Shown in pieces: positions 35,903 through 44,445 of a stretch of 64,000 nt of DNA (its first letter is position 1; every line of letters starts with the position of its first letter). Made by a program: the position numbers and the translations under genes. A model generated the notes under the pieces. It ran no database searches. It worked only from the letters and a program-made list of their open reading frames with translations, and had not been told where the DNA came from. Source of the DNA: Robiginitomaculum sp. (GTDB taxonomy: Bacteria; Pseudomonadota; Alphaproteobacteria; Caulobacterales; Maricaulaceae); assembly GCA_021776525.1 (NCBI GenBank), contig JAJFFT010000001.1, positions 310,001-374,000 of the forward strand. The letters run 5' to 3'.

Positions 35903-36651
35903 TGAAATTCGGCTCCGTATAGTTTTAAAAATCCGATCACGGTGTCCCATGTGGCACTGGTATCCGCTTTGGTGCGGGCTTCAACCAACATCGACGAGCC
36001 GTGCACGCCATGTTCGGCGACAAAGGTTTGATGACCAGCGGCGTGCAGTGTTGCAAATTGTTTTTTGCGGCCTCGCATTTCGCTCTTGGGGCTTAGGGCC
36101 AGTGTCGGAACGGCAATGCCGCCCAGATAATTGTTGGCGGAACATGCCCCCATGGCGGCACCTGCGGCGGGCGAGAAAGAGAGAATACCGCTCAGCTCGT
36201 CCTTGTGCTCGCTGCCAAGGCGCAAGACCAGTGCGGCACTGTAAGAGCTGCCCCAGGCAAAGCGCGGCCCGGTATACCCTTCGCGTATGGCATAGGCCAA
36301 AGCGGCTTCCATATCGGGATAAGCGGCGCAATAGGGTGTGCTGTGGCCACCCAGTCCCTTAACAGTGCGATTGTCCGAGCCAAAGCGCGGACCGCCAGAG
36401 CGGGCATCAACCGCCAGCACATTTAACCCCAGCTCGGTTAATCGGGGAATGATCGGGCCGTATTCGCCCCTGGCATTAGAACCCGCCTGATGAAAGAGCA
36501 GCACCAAAGGCGCGGACTTTCCTGTCGGTGCAAGATACAGATCCGCATAGACCGTCAGATCGTCACCAGCCTTGAAATGGACCTGTTCGGCGGCGCTGGT
36601 GGCCGTAGCCATCAGGATAAGGGCAGGAAGGATCAGAATTTTTGCAAGCAT
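35899..36651 (-). CDS. Exported alpha/beta hydrolase (dienelactone-hydrolase-like)
   Basis: A 250-residue hydrolase with a signal peptide (MLAKILILPALILMATATSAAEQ). The oxyanion-side motif FHQAGSNARGEY precedes the nucleophile elbow GSSYSAALVL, where serine lies in a GxSxS context, and a catalytic-type His occurs in HGSSMLVEA near the C-terminus. The fold resembles dienelactone hydrolases and small acyl esterases; substrate unknown. The start at 36651 has AAAGGGGAAATGCC upstream. It is coupled to the downstream isomerase-like gene by a 4-base overlap. Confidence 0.8.
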   Translation of the reverse strand: MLAKILILPALILMATATSAAEQVHFKAGDDLTVYADLYLAPTGKSAPLVLLFHQAGSNARGEYGPIIPRLTELGLNVLAVDARSGGPRFGSDNRTVKGLGGHSTPYCAAYPDMEAALAYAIREGYTGPRFAWGSSYSAALVLRLGSEHKDELSGILSFSPAAGAAMGACSANNYLGGIAVPTLALSPKSEMRGRKKQFATLHAAGHQTFVAEHGVHGSSMLVEARTKADTSATWDTVIGFLKLYGAEFQ

Positions 36652-36722
36652 GGCATTTCCCCTTTGGCATATAGTGAACGCCATCACGCGGGCTTTGCCA
36701 AATGATATTTATGTACGGGTAT

Positions 36723-38303
36723 TTATTGTGACACAAACGTTTCGGCGCTGGCGCTGGCCCAGGACGAGGCCAGATAGGTGCCATCCGGGTCGTTCAGCAG
36801 GCTGCCTTTTTTGAGGTAATTATAAACCTCGTTGGCGGGCCGGGCCTCGGTGGCACTGATCCGGTGGTAAAGATGACAGGGTTTCAGCTCTGACGGATGA
36901 TTGCACCCGGCGGCGGCCACAACTTCGCCAAGGGCGCGTATGGTGTTTTTGTGATAATTGGCGACACGTTTGGCTTTGTCCCCAACCACCAGGCCGCGTT
37001 GCATCAATTTGTCCTGGGTCGCGATCCCGGTCGGGCAATGATTGGTATGACAGTTCAAAGATTGAACACACCCCAGCGCAAACATGAAGCCACGCCCGGC
37101 ATTGCACCAGTCGGCCCCCATGGCCATCGATGATGCCAGCCCAAAGGCCGAGATCAGCTTGCCCGACGCGCCAAGGCGAATATCATCTTTCAAACCTGTC
37201 CCGACAAGGGCATTACGCGCAAAAACGATACCTTCGCGCAAGGGCACGCCGATATGGTCCTGAAACTCCACGGGCGCTGCACCGGTGCCACCTTCGGCCC
37301 CGTCGATGACGATAAAATCAGGTCTGATGCCGGTTTCCAGCATGGCCTTGGTGATCGCCAGAAATTCCCAGCGATGGCCAATGCACAATTTGAAGCCGAC
37401 CGGTTTGCCGCCGGACAGCTCGCGCAATTGTGCGATATATTCCATCAGGCCAATGGGTGTGGAAAAGGCCCGGTGAGAGGGTGGGGATTCGCACGTAACA
37501 CCTTCGGCAATGCCGCGCGCCAAGGCAATTTCGCGGGTGACTTTGGCCCCCGGTAAAACGCCGCCATGGCCTGGCTTGGCCCCCTGACTGAGTTTTATTT
37601 CGATCATTTTGACGCTGTCGCGGGCGGCGTTGTCCCTGAACTTTTCCGCATCAAAGCCGCCATCGCTGGCCCGGCAGCCAAAATAGCCCGTACCGATTTC
37701 CCAGACCAGATCACCGCCGTGCAAATGATAGGGGCTGATCGCGCCTTCCCCGGTATCATGATAAAATCCGCCGGTTGCGGCACCGCGGTTCAGCGCCTCG
37801 ATGGCATGGGCGCCAAGAGCACCAAAACTCATCGCTGAAACATTAAAAACGCTGGCCGAATAGGGCTGTTTGCAATCTGCGCCGCCCACATTAACACGCA
37901 GGTCTTTGTGTTCGGCGTGGCGGGCTGCAATGGAATGGTTCAGCCATTCATAGCGCTCTTCATCAAAGTTGATATGGCTGCCAAATGGCTCAACACTGAT
38001 GACGTTTTTGGCGCGCCGGTAAACCAGACTGCGTTGCTCGCGATTATACGGCATGCCGTCAGTATCGCTTTCGACCAGGTATTGGCGCAAATAAGGGCGT
38101 ACAAACTCTAATAACCAGCGCATCCGGCCAACGATGGGATAATTACGCCATAAGGCATGGCTGCGTTGGATCAGATCAAAAATGCCATAAAGGACCAGAG
38201 TCCCGAAAATAACTGTGCCTATATACAGATAAGGCGTTAGATAGGCGAACTGAATGGACGCAAAGAATAGCGTGACCGCAGCAAAAAGGATAAAAAAGCG
38301 CAT
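36723..38303 (-). CDS. Membrane-anchored FMN-binding glutamate synthase-family protein
   Basis: A 526-residue protein related to the central/FMN part of the glutamate synthase large subunit (GltB), without the amidotransferase domain. Two N-terminal membrane segments (FFILFAAVTLFFASIQFAYL and LYIGTVIFGTLVLYGIF) precede the FMN barrel. Landmarks are IEIKLSQGAKPGHGG, VIDGAEGGTGAAP and the 3Fe-4S cluster cysteines in CVQSLNCHTNHCPTG. Family members are annotated FMN-binding glutamate synthase-family, of uncertain activity. No small subunit gene is nearby, so the electron donor is unknown. It is divergent from the SixA-like gene across 71 bases. Confidence 0.87.
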   Translation of the reverse strand: MRFFILFAAVTLFFASIQFAYLTPYLYIGTVIFGTLVLYGIFDLIQRSHALWRNYPIVGRMRWLLEFVRPYLRQYLVESDTDGMPYNREQRSLVYRRAKNVISVEPFGSHINFDEERYEWLNHSIAARHAEHKDLRVNVGGADCKQPYSASVFNVSAMSFGALGAHAIEALNRGAATGGFYHDTGEGAISPYHLHGGDLVWEIGTGYFGCRASDGGFDAEKFRDNAARDSVKMIEIKLSQGAKPGHGGVLPGAKVTREIALARGIAEGVTCESPPSHRAFSTPIGLMEYIAQLRELSGGKPVGFKLCIGHRWEFLAITKAMLETGIRPDFIVIDGAEGGTGAAPVEFQDHIGVPLREGIVFARNALVGTGLKDDIRLGASGKLISAFGLASSMAMGADWCNAGRGFMFALGCVQSLNCHTNHCPTGIATQDKLMQRGLVVGDKAKRVANYHKNTIRALGEVVAAAGCNHPSELKPCHLYHRISATEARPANEVYNYLKKGSLLNDPDGTYLASSWASASAETFVSQ

Positions 38304-38374
38304 AACGAACGATAACCATGCTTCTGATTCGGGTCAAACCGGCCTTTTGTTAAATATCTGGACGAGAGAACGTG

Positions 38375-38869
38375 ATGCACAGACTGCTGCTTATTCGCCA
38401 TGCCAAGGCCGCTGCATTCGGGCGCGAGCCGGGCGATCATGCGCGGCCCCTAAGCGATAAAGGCCACAGGGATGCGCTGGCCCTTGGACAGATTTTGGCG
38501 GATGCGGGCTGGACCCCGGATGTGGGCGCGGTTTCCAATGCACTGCGCACCGTCCAGACCTGGGATGACATGAAGACAGCCTTTGCACCCTGTCCGGTGC
38601 ATTTTGAAGAGGTGATGTATCTGGCCTCGCAAAAAACACTGACCGATACAGCCAGGCGGTACAGTGCCGCCGGTCAAACCTTGGCCCTAGTTGGGCATAA
38701 TCCCGGCATTGCCATATTGGCTCATCAATTGATCGAGGCTGGCTTTGACCACAAGGCCGGCGCGGTTCAGCGTTTGTTGGGCAATTTTAAAACCGGATGG
38801 GCGGCGGCCTTTGAGGTGCGCGACGAGGGAGTTTCGTTGGTCCAGCTTTTTGATCCTCGTGAGGGTTAA
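38375..38869 (+). CDS. SixA-like histidine phosphatase
   Basis: A 164-residue member of the histidine phosphatase (phosphoglycerate mutase-like) family. The phospho-accepting His is in LLIRHAKAAAF and the second catalytic His in ALVGHNPGIAIL. The arginine of LRTVQTW supports the phosphate site. SixA removes phosphate from HPt histidines; whether that is the role here is unknown, although a hybrid kinase lies elsewhere in the window (25.1 kb). The start could be GTG at 38372 or ATG at 38375. It converges on the XRE regulator with 14 bases between. Confidence 0.85.
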   Translation: MHRLLLIRHAKAAAFGREPGDHARPLSDKGHRDALALGQILADAGWTPDVGAVSNALRTVQTWDDMKTAFAPCPVHFEEVMYLASQKTLTDTARRYSAAGQTLALVGHNPGIAILAHQLIEAGFDHKAGAVQRLLGNFKTGWAAAFEVRDEGVSLVQLFDPREG

Positions 38870-38883
38870 GCTGTGACAAGTCG

Positions 38884-39105
38884 CTAGCTTGCGGGACACT
38901 CGCGTATAAATACGTCGCCCAGCGGCACTTCAAAAACTTCGGCAATGCGAAACGCCAGCTCCAGCGAGGGTGGGTATTTCGCCGCCTCTATGGCCAGCAC
39001 GGTTTGTCGGGTCACGCCAATTTTTGCGGCCAGTTCGGCTTGGGTCATCTCGCCCGCATGAAAACGTAAAGTGCGGATGGTGTTGCGAATGGTTCGTTTC
39101 TTCAT
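38884..39105 (-). CDS. XRE-family (YozG-like) helix-turn-helix regulator
   Basis: A 73-residue DNA-binding protein made of little beyond a Cro/CI helix-turn-helix: MTQAELAAKIGVTRQTVLAIEAAKY with the recognition helix in TRQTVLAIE. The family (YozG-like) often regulates a partner membrane protein. Here the upstream gene (39107-39547) encodes a four-helix membrane protein whose stop is one base from this start, so they are one operon, probably self-regulated. The start at 39105 fits; a longer frame to 39144 overlaps the partner. Confidence 0.85.
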   Translation of the reverse strand: MKKRTIRNTIRTLRFHAGEMTQAELAAKIGVTRQTVLAIEAAKYPPSLELAFRIAEVFEVPLGDVFIRECPAS

Positions 39106-39106
39106 G

Positions 39107-39547
39107 TCAGAACCCCTTGCGGTGATAAACCAACTGGATGGCAAAACTGGTGGCTTCGGCGACTATAAAAAACGCCATAATAATGTTAGCCATTATCATT
39201 GGTGTTGCCGAAAAAAACATGCTGCCGCCGGTAATCCAGACCCCGGTCGCCAGAATGAGATACGATATTTGGCTGGCCTTTAATTCGATGATTTTAGCGC
39301 GCTCGTCTTCCGGTCCCATGGCGGCGTTAAGCTCTTCCTTGCCAAGTGTGATGGCCAGAAGCCAGTGCAGGACAATTTTGGTCGCCACAGCAAAAATGAC
39401 GACCGTGATAAAAAACCCGATAAAACTGTCGTCCAGACGCCCTTCCTTCAACAAGCTGCGGGAAACCTTGAAAAAATAGTAACCAAAAAAAAGCATCGTT
39501 GCACCGAGCGAGATCCACAAGCTTTTTTCCTTGAGGGATAAATTCAT
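39107..39547 (-). CDS. Four-helix membrane protein paired with XRE regulator
   Basis: A 146-residue inner-membrane protein with four hydrophobic segments: SLWISLGATMLFFGYYFF, SFIGFFITVVIFAVATKIV, YLILATGVWITGGSMFF and IIMAFFIVAEATSFAIQL. A charged loop (GKEELNAAMGPEDERAK) separates helices 2 and 3. I do not recognise a function; DUF2178-like proteins share this size and layout and are often paired with YozG-type regulators. The ATG at 39547 follows AAAAGGTGAAACT. It is the first gene of the two-gene operon. Confidence 0.78.
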   Translation of the reverse strand: MNLSLKEKSLWISLGATMLFFGYYFFKVSRSLLKEGRLDDSFIGFFITVVIFAVATKIVLHWLLAITLGKEELNAAMGPEDERAKIIELKASQISYLILATGVWITGGSMFFSATPMIMANIIMAFFIVAEATSFAIQLVYHRKGF

Positions 39548-39582
39548 AGTTTCACCTTTTCTATGTATGAATTATTTGACCA

Positions 39583-39635
39583 AATATATGAAAATATATT
39601 CATAATGTCAAAAAATATATACTCGTTGTCAAAAA
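39583..39635 (-). promoter_or_regulatory. Strong promoter with direct repeats ahead of the XRE operon
   Basis: On the minus strand TTGACA (39611-39606) is exactly 17 bases from TATATT (39588-39583), close to a perfect sigma-70 promoter. A second copy of TTTTTGACA starts 21 bases upstream (39635-39627), two turns of the helix away. The repeat could be an operator for the XRE regulator. The rest of the 171-base gap (39548-39718) is AT-rich and carries nothing else I recognise. Confidence 0.6.
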
Positions 39636-39718
39636 TTCTGACTCACCTAATTAACCAAAACCCGTAATCTATTGTTTCTACGCATATATATGCGTTTGGG
39701 TTTTAATGGCTTAAGCGG

Positions 39719-40024
39719 CTAAATAAGCACGTCCAACTTGATACGCACCTCATCATGGGTGCTTATTTCTTCCGCCTTTCGCACAACGGCCTTGATCGGC
39801 AGAAAATAACATCCCGACTTTTTGTCGGGAAACAGTGAGGTGTTCCATTGGCTTTGGCCAATGTGTACAGCCACCCGCACCGACCCCCATGCGGTCTTGT
39901 TGACGCTGGTAAAGAATTTGATCTGTTCTGAGGCCGCTACGGGTACAGTAATGAAATACCATGCGCCCTGACCCGTGGATTTCCACAATGCTGCGGTAAA
40001 TTCAAAATTCAGGTCGTGTTGCAC
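39719..40024 (-). CDS. DUF1905 domain protein coupled to uracil-DNA glycosylase
   Basis: A 101-residue protein matching DUF1905: FEFTAALWKSTGQGAWYFITVP, then WGSVRVAVHIGQSQWNTSLFPDKKSGCYFLPIKAVVRK and the closing DEVRIKLDVL. DUF1905 is a small beta-rich fold of unknown function, sometimes found fused to a bacteriocin-protection (YdeI/OmpD-associated) domain; here it stands alone. I chose GTG at 40024, two bases after the UDG stop at 40027-40029. The frame remains open to 40192, but that part overlaps the UDG gene and looks like shadow. Translation is probably coupled to the glycosylase gene. Confidence 0.75.
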   Translation of the reverse strand: MQHDLNFEFTAALWKSTGQGAWYFITVPVAASEQIKFFTSVNKTAWGSVRVAVHIGQSQWNTSLFPDKKSGCYFLPIKAVVRKAEEISTHDEVRIKLDVLI

Positions 40025-40026
40025 GC

Positions 40027-40854
40027 TTATGCGTGCCCGGCCAATCGTTCCTGCACACTTTGCAGATCGTGCCAGACATCGCGTTTGGCCAAAGGCGCGC
40101 GCAACAAGAAGGCCGGATGGAAGGTGGGCAAAGCCGGGATGGTTCTGTTGCTGTCTGTGCCGTCTGGTTTTTTGACAATATAGTCGTGCCAATGGCCGCG
40201 GGCGCGGGTGATGCCGGTCTTTATGCCCAGCACGGCCTGCATCGGGCTGGCCCCGACCAGGATAATAATCTTGGGGCCCACCAGGGCGATGTGACGTTCC
40301 AGAAACGGCAAAGTCATAGACAGCTCGTCCGGTGTGGGTTTACGGTTTTGCGGTGGCCGCCAGTTAAAAGCGTTGGTAATATAAATATCATCCAGCCCAA
40401 ACCCGGCCCGTCCCAGCATTTTATCCAGTAACTGCCCTGATGCGCCAACAAAGGGCAGACCCTCGGCATCCTCATCACGGCCCGGTGCCTCGCCAATGAT
40501 CATGACTTTGGCTTTTGGGTTGCCGCGGGCAAAAACAGTGTTGCGTGCATTATCCTTGACCGGGCCAGCATCAAAATTTTCCATCGCCTCTTTCAAGGCG
40601 TCCAGTGTCTCTGTTTTTGCGGCGGCTTTGCGTGCCAGAAGAGCGCGTTTATTGGGCGTGTCTGGCGCAGGTGTTGAAGGCAGAGGTTCAGGTGTAGGTG
40701 CTGTAATGGCGGACTGCGACGGTCGTGCCGCTGTGGTGTTTTTTTTGCGCGGCAGTGCTGGCGGCACGTCAACGCCTGCGGCCTCCCACCAGCCATTTAA
40801 CGCCTCATGTGCGTCGCTCTGCGTTACCGGAACTTTATCCGAACCACTCATCAT
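40027..40854 (-). CDS. Uracil-DNA glycosylase, family 4-like, cysteine-free
   Basis: A 275-residue DNA-repair enzyme that would remove uracil from DNA. Motif 1 is GEAPGRDEDAEGLPFVG and the cap is ITNAFNWRPPQNRKPTP. The second motif, LPTFHPAFLLR, carries the His near the C-terminus. All are family 4 features. The protein contains no cysteine at all, whereas classic family 4 enzymes bind a 4Fe-4S cluster through four cysteines; the site where alphaproteobacterial relatives often have FDGCALK reads FDAGPVK here. The first 90 residues are a disordered Pro/Ala/Lys-rich arm. The start ATG at 40854 has AGAGG upstream. It is divergent from ETF-QO and coupled to the downstream DUF1905 gene. Confidence 0.88.
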   Translation of the reverse strand: MMSGSDKVPVTQSDAHEALNGWWEAAGVDVPPALPRKKNTTAARPSQSAITAPTPEPLPSTPAPDTPNKRALLARKAAAKTETLDALKEAMENFDAGPVKDNARNTVFARGNPKAKVMIIGEAPGRDEDAEGLPFVGASGQLLDKMLGRAGFGLDDIYITNAFNWRPPQNRKPTPDELSMTLPFLERHIALVGPKIIILVGASPMQAVLGIKTGITRARGHWHDYIVKKPDGTDSNRTIPALPTFHPAFLLRAPLAKRDVWHDLQSVQERLAGHA

Positions 40855-40988
40855 TTTGCCTCTTTGGCACAGTTTAGGCCATCTTGTGATGAATTGCACG
40901 GCGGTGCACCAGTAGGCCATAAAATTGTGGCCCTTGGGCAAAGGGTCGGCTAAGAAATAAAAAAGACGTGAACATAAGAGAGAGTCGC

Positions 40989-42668
40989 ATGAGTGATCAG
41001 GAATTGAGCCGTGAAGCCATGGATTTTGATGTGGTTATTGTGGGTGCCGGGCCAGCGGGATTAAGCGCAGCCATCCATCTGAAGCAACTGGCCAATGATG
41101 CGGGGCAGGAACTGTCTGTCGTGGTCCTTGAAAAAGGCTCAGAGGTCGGCGCGCATATTCTGTCTGGCGCAGTGTTGGATCCCTCTGGCCTGAACGCGCT
41201 GTTCCCCGACTGGGCCGAACGTGGTGCACCGGTCAAAACCGCGGTAACAAAAGACCGCTTTTTGGTTCTTGGCGAAGCCGGGTCGATGACCCTGCCGGGT
41301 TTTATTATGCCGCCGTTGATCCATAATCATGGTAATTACATTGTTTCGCTGGCTAATTTATGCCGCTGGATGGCCGAGCAGGCCGAAGCCATGGGCGTTG
41401 AAGTTTACCCCGGTATGGCAGCGTCTGAACTTCTTTATAATGATGATGGTGCGGTGCGCGGCGTGGTCGCCGGGGTGTTTGGCATTGCCGCGGATGGCTC
41501 GCACAAACCTGATTACCAGCCGGGTATGGAGCTGAACGGCAAATATGTGCTGATCGGCGAAGGGGCGCGAGGCTCGCTTTCCAAACAACTGATGGCACGT
41601 TTTGGGCTGGATGAAAAATCTGAACCACAAAAATACGGCATCGGCATAAAAGAGCTGTGGCAGGTGAGCGATGACGCTTTTCAGCCTGGCCTGGTCCAGC
41701 ACAGCTTTGGCTGGCCATTGGGTAATGCCGTGGGTGGTGGGTCTTTTCTTTATCATTTCGAGGATAACTATGTGGCCATCGGCATGGTGGTGCACCTGAA
41801 TTACAAAAACCCGTATTTGTCCCCGTATGACGAGTTTCAACGGCTGAAATCTCATCCATCCATTGCCCCGACGTTTGAAGGCGCCAAACGTATTGCCTAT
41901 GGGGCGCGGGCCCTGACCGAAGGTGGTTTTCAATCTGTGCCTGAACTGTGTTTTCCTGGCGGCGCGTTGATTGGCTGTTCCGCCGGGTTTATGAATTTGC
42001 CGCGTATTAAGGGCAGTCACAACGCCATGCGCACCGGCATGATGGCCGCCAAAGCCGCCTTTGAGGCGGTACAGGTGGGGCGCAGTGGTGATGTTCTGGA
42101 CGGTTATCAAAGTGCCTATGACACCAGCCCGGTCCGCCGCGAGCTGAAAATCGTGCGTAATGCCAAGCCTTTGTGGAGCAAGCTTGGGACATGGGTTGGC
42201 GGCATTGGTCTGACTGGTGTGGATTTGTGGGTCAATACACTGACCGGCGGGTTCTCATTTTTTGGGACGTTAAAGCATGGCAAAAACGATGCGCTATCCA
42301 CAGAACCAGCCGCCAAGCACAAGCCCATCATTTATCCAAAACCCGATGGGGTGCTGACTTTTGATAAACTGACCAGCGTGTCATTTTCGGCCACCAATCA
42401 CGAAGAAGACCAACCCGTGCATCTGAAGCTGGCAGACCCGAACATTCCGGTTTCGGTCAATCTGCCGGAATTTGCAGGCCCGGCACAGCGTTATTGCCCG
42501 GCCGGGGTGTATGAATTTATTTATGATGACAAAGGCGAAAACCCGCGCTTCCAGATCAATGCGCAAAATTGTGTGCATTGCAAAACCTGCGATATTAAGG
42601 ACCCGTCACAGAATATTACCTGGACTTGCCCGGAAGGTGCCGGAGGCCCCAATTACCCCAACATGTGA
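40989..42668 (+). CDS. Electron transfer flavoprotein-ubiquinone oxidoreductase
   Basis: Passes electrons from ETF, reduced by fatty-acid and amino-acid dehydrogenases, to ubiquinone at the inner membrane. The 559-residue protein has the FAD dinucleotide-binding motif VVIVGAGPAGLSAAIHL at the N-terminus, the central quinone-binding region, and the C-terminal 4Fe-4S cluster RYCPAG...CVHCKTCDIKDP...WTCPEG. All four cluster cysteines are present. It ends GAGGPNYPNM, the usual C-terminus. The start at 40989 follows AAGAGAGAGTCGC; GTG at 40968 is in frame but worse. The etfA and etfB genes are not in the window. Confidence 0.95.
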   Translation: MSDQELSREAMDFDVVIVGAGPAGLSAAIHLKQLANDAGQELSVVVLEKGSEVGAHILSGAVLDPSGLNALFPDWAERGAPVKTAVTKDRFLVLGEAGSMTLPGFIMPPLIHNHGNYIVSLANLCRWMAEQAEAMGVEVYPGMAASELLYNDDGAVRGVVAGVFGIAADGSHKPDYQPGMELNGKYVLIGEGARGSLSKQLMARFGLDEKSEPQKYGIGIKELWQVSDDAFQPGLVQHSFGWPLGNAVGGGSFLYHFEDNYVAIGMVVHLNYKNPYLSPYDEFQRLKSHPSIAPTFEGAKRIAYGARALTEGGFQSVPELCFPGGALIGCSAGFMNLPRIKGSHNAMRTGMMAAKAAFEAVQVGRSGDVLDGYQSAYDTSPVRRELKIVRNAKPLWSKLGTWVGGIGLTGVDLWVNTLTGGFSFFGTLKHGKNDALSTEPAAKHKPIIYPKPDGVLTFDKLTSVSFSATNHEEDQPVHLKLADPNIPVSVNLPEFAGPAQRYCPAGVYEFIYDDKGENPRFQINAQNCVHCKTCDIKDPSQNITWTCPEGAGGPNYPNM

Positions 42669-42714
42669 TGTTGCTGTGACTTGCCAGCGCGCAGCATTGG
42701 CGTAGGTTATAGGG

Positions 42715-44445
42715 ATGCGTAAGTTTTTATCCATTCGCCATACTATCGCGCTGCCCATTATCGGTGGCGTGCTGTTTTTCTTTGCATCGTGTGCAACCAA
42801 CACAATGCAACGGGATGTGCCGCCACGCAGCACCCAATCTGCCTATGGTAATTATCTGGCGGCGCGCTTTGCCAGCGGCCTGAACGAAGTTCATGCGGCG
42901 GCAAAATATTATGCGGCGGCATTGGATAAAGAACCAGACAATGACTTGTTGAGGCAACAGGCTTTCTTAAGTGCCATGATTGCCGGCAATATTCCTGGCA
43001 GCGCAGATTTTGCCCGTTCGGCATTGGGAACCGATGCCGAGGCCCATTTAATGCGTCTTGGCATCGCCGCAGCGGAGCTTCAAAAAAAGCGTTATGCCAG
43101 TGCACAACGGACGTTGTCCGAGGGGGATTATGGCCCGTTTAACGGCGAGGTTCGCAAGCTGTTACAAGGCTGGGCCAGTTATGGTGCGGGCGACCTGGAC
43201 GGGGCGTTGGCCCTGATCAACAGTGCCGGTGAGGCGCCTGTGTTTGCCCGTATCGTACAATTGAACGCGGCGCTGGTACTGGATCTGGCAGGACAAAATG
43301 CGAAGGCTGAAACCGCCTATAAAATTGCTACCGATCCCACGCATCTTTCTGATCGTGCGGCCTTTGCCTATGGCTCTATGTTAGAGCGCAGCGGGCGCGC
43401 CGACGAAGCACGAACGCTTTATACGAAGGCCAAAGATACATTCAACGAAGCGCCAATGTCTGTTGCCGCACTGGCGCGTATGGAACAATCGCCGGGCGAT
43501 GCGCCGCGCCGGCTGGTTAATTCAGCCAGCCAGGGTGCCGCCGAGGCGCTTTATGGCACAGCACAGATTTTGGCTGCGCAGGCCCATTTTGATAAGGCGC
43601 TGGTTTATCTGGAGATGGCCCGTTTTATCAATCCGGGTAATGGTGCCGCAGTGCATTTGCTGGCCCGTCTGATGGAGGTGGAAAACCGCCCCGATGACGC
43701 GCTGCAAACTTTTGAGGGCATTGCCCGTAAATCACCTTATCGGTTGAATGCTGATCTGAACCGCGCCCGCGCCTTGTTTCGGATGGATCAACGTGACGAG
43801 GCGGTGCTGATCTTTCAGACTCTGGCGGAAAACCATCCCAATGACCAGCGCCTGGCTGAGGCCTATGCTGATGCTTTGCGTTCAACCCGACAGTATGAAA
43901 CGGCTTTGCCGATTTATGAAAACCTGATCGCTGATCAGGGGGACGAAGTTAGCTGGCAGGTTTATTTTGCCCGCGGCACGGTCCTGGAACGGTTGGGGAA
44001 TTTGGACGGCAGCATCAAAGATTTTCGCAAAGCCCTCAGCATTAATCCTGACCAGCCCGATATTTTGAACTATCTTGGCTATACCTATATCAATGCCGGC
44101 GAAAATCTTGATGAAGGTTTCGAACTGATCGAGCGGGCGCTGACTTTGCGTCCTGAAGCCGGATATATCGTCGATTCTCTGGGTTGGGCGCATTATCGTC
44201 TGGGGCATTATGACCAGGCCGTGCGCTATCTTGAGCGCGCTGTCGAGCTGGAGCCGGGTGAACCAACGATTTCGGACCATCTGGCCGATGCCTATTGGCA
44301 GGAAGGTCGGCGGCTTGAGGCACGTTTCCAATGGAGCCACACGCTCAGCCTGAAACCGGATGACGATATTGATATGAATGCGGTGAAAGATAAGCTGGAG
44401 CATGGGTTGCGCGACGCACCCGAGATTGCCAACGCCGAGCCGTGA
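42715..44445 (+). CDS. TPR-repeat lipoprotein
   Basis: A 576-residue protein with a lipoprotein signal, VLFFFASCATN (lipobox Cys near residue 26), so it should sit in a membrane facing the periplasm. About ten tetratricopeptide repeats follow in two blocks (about 40-300 and 320-560); the later ones are the clearest, for example PDILNYLGYTYINAGENLDEGFELIERAL and YIVDSLGWAHYRLGHYDQAVRYLERAVELEP. It looks like a scaffold of the kind found next to ispE in Alphaproteobacteria. The stop overlaps the ispE start by 4 bases (GTGA), so the two are translationally coupled. Binding partners are unknown. Confidence 0.87.
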   Translation: MRKFLSIRHTIALPIIGGVLFFFASCATNTMQRDVPPRSTQSAYGNYLAARFASGLNEVHAAAKYYAAALDKEPDNDLLRQQAFLSAMIAGNIPGSADFARSALGTDAEAHLMRLGIAAAELQKKRYASAQRTLSEGDYGPFNGEVRKLLQGWASYGAGDLDGALALINSAGEAPVFARIVQLNAALVLDLAGQNAKAETAYKIATDPTHLSDRAAFAYGSMLERSGRADEARTLYTKAKDTFNEAPMSVAALARMEQSPGDAPRRLVNSASQGAAEALYGTAQILAAQAHFDKALVYLEMARFINPGNGAAVHLLARLMEVENRPDDALQTFEGIARKSPYRLNADLNRARALFRMDQRDEAVLIFQTLAENHPNDQRLAEAYADALRSTRQYETALPIYENLIADQGDEVSWQVYFARGTVLERLGNLDGSIKDFRKALSINPDQPDILNYLGYTYINAGENLDEGFELIERALTLRPEAGYIVDSLGWAHYRLGHYDQAVRYLERAVELEPGEPTISDHLADAYWQEGRRLEARFQWSHTLSLKPDDDIDMNAVKDKLEHGLRDAPEIANAEP

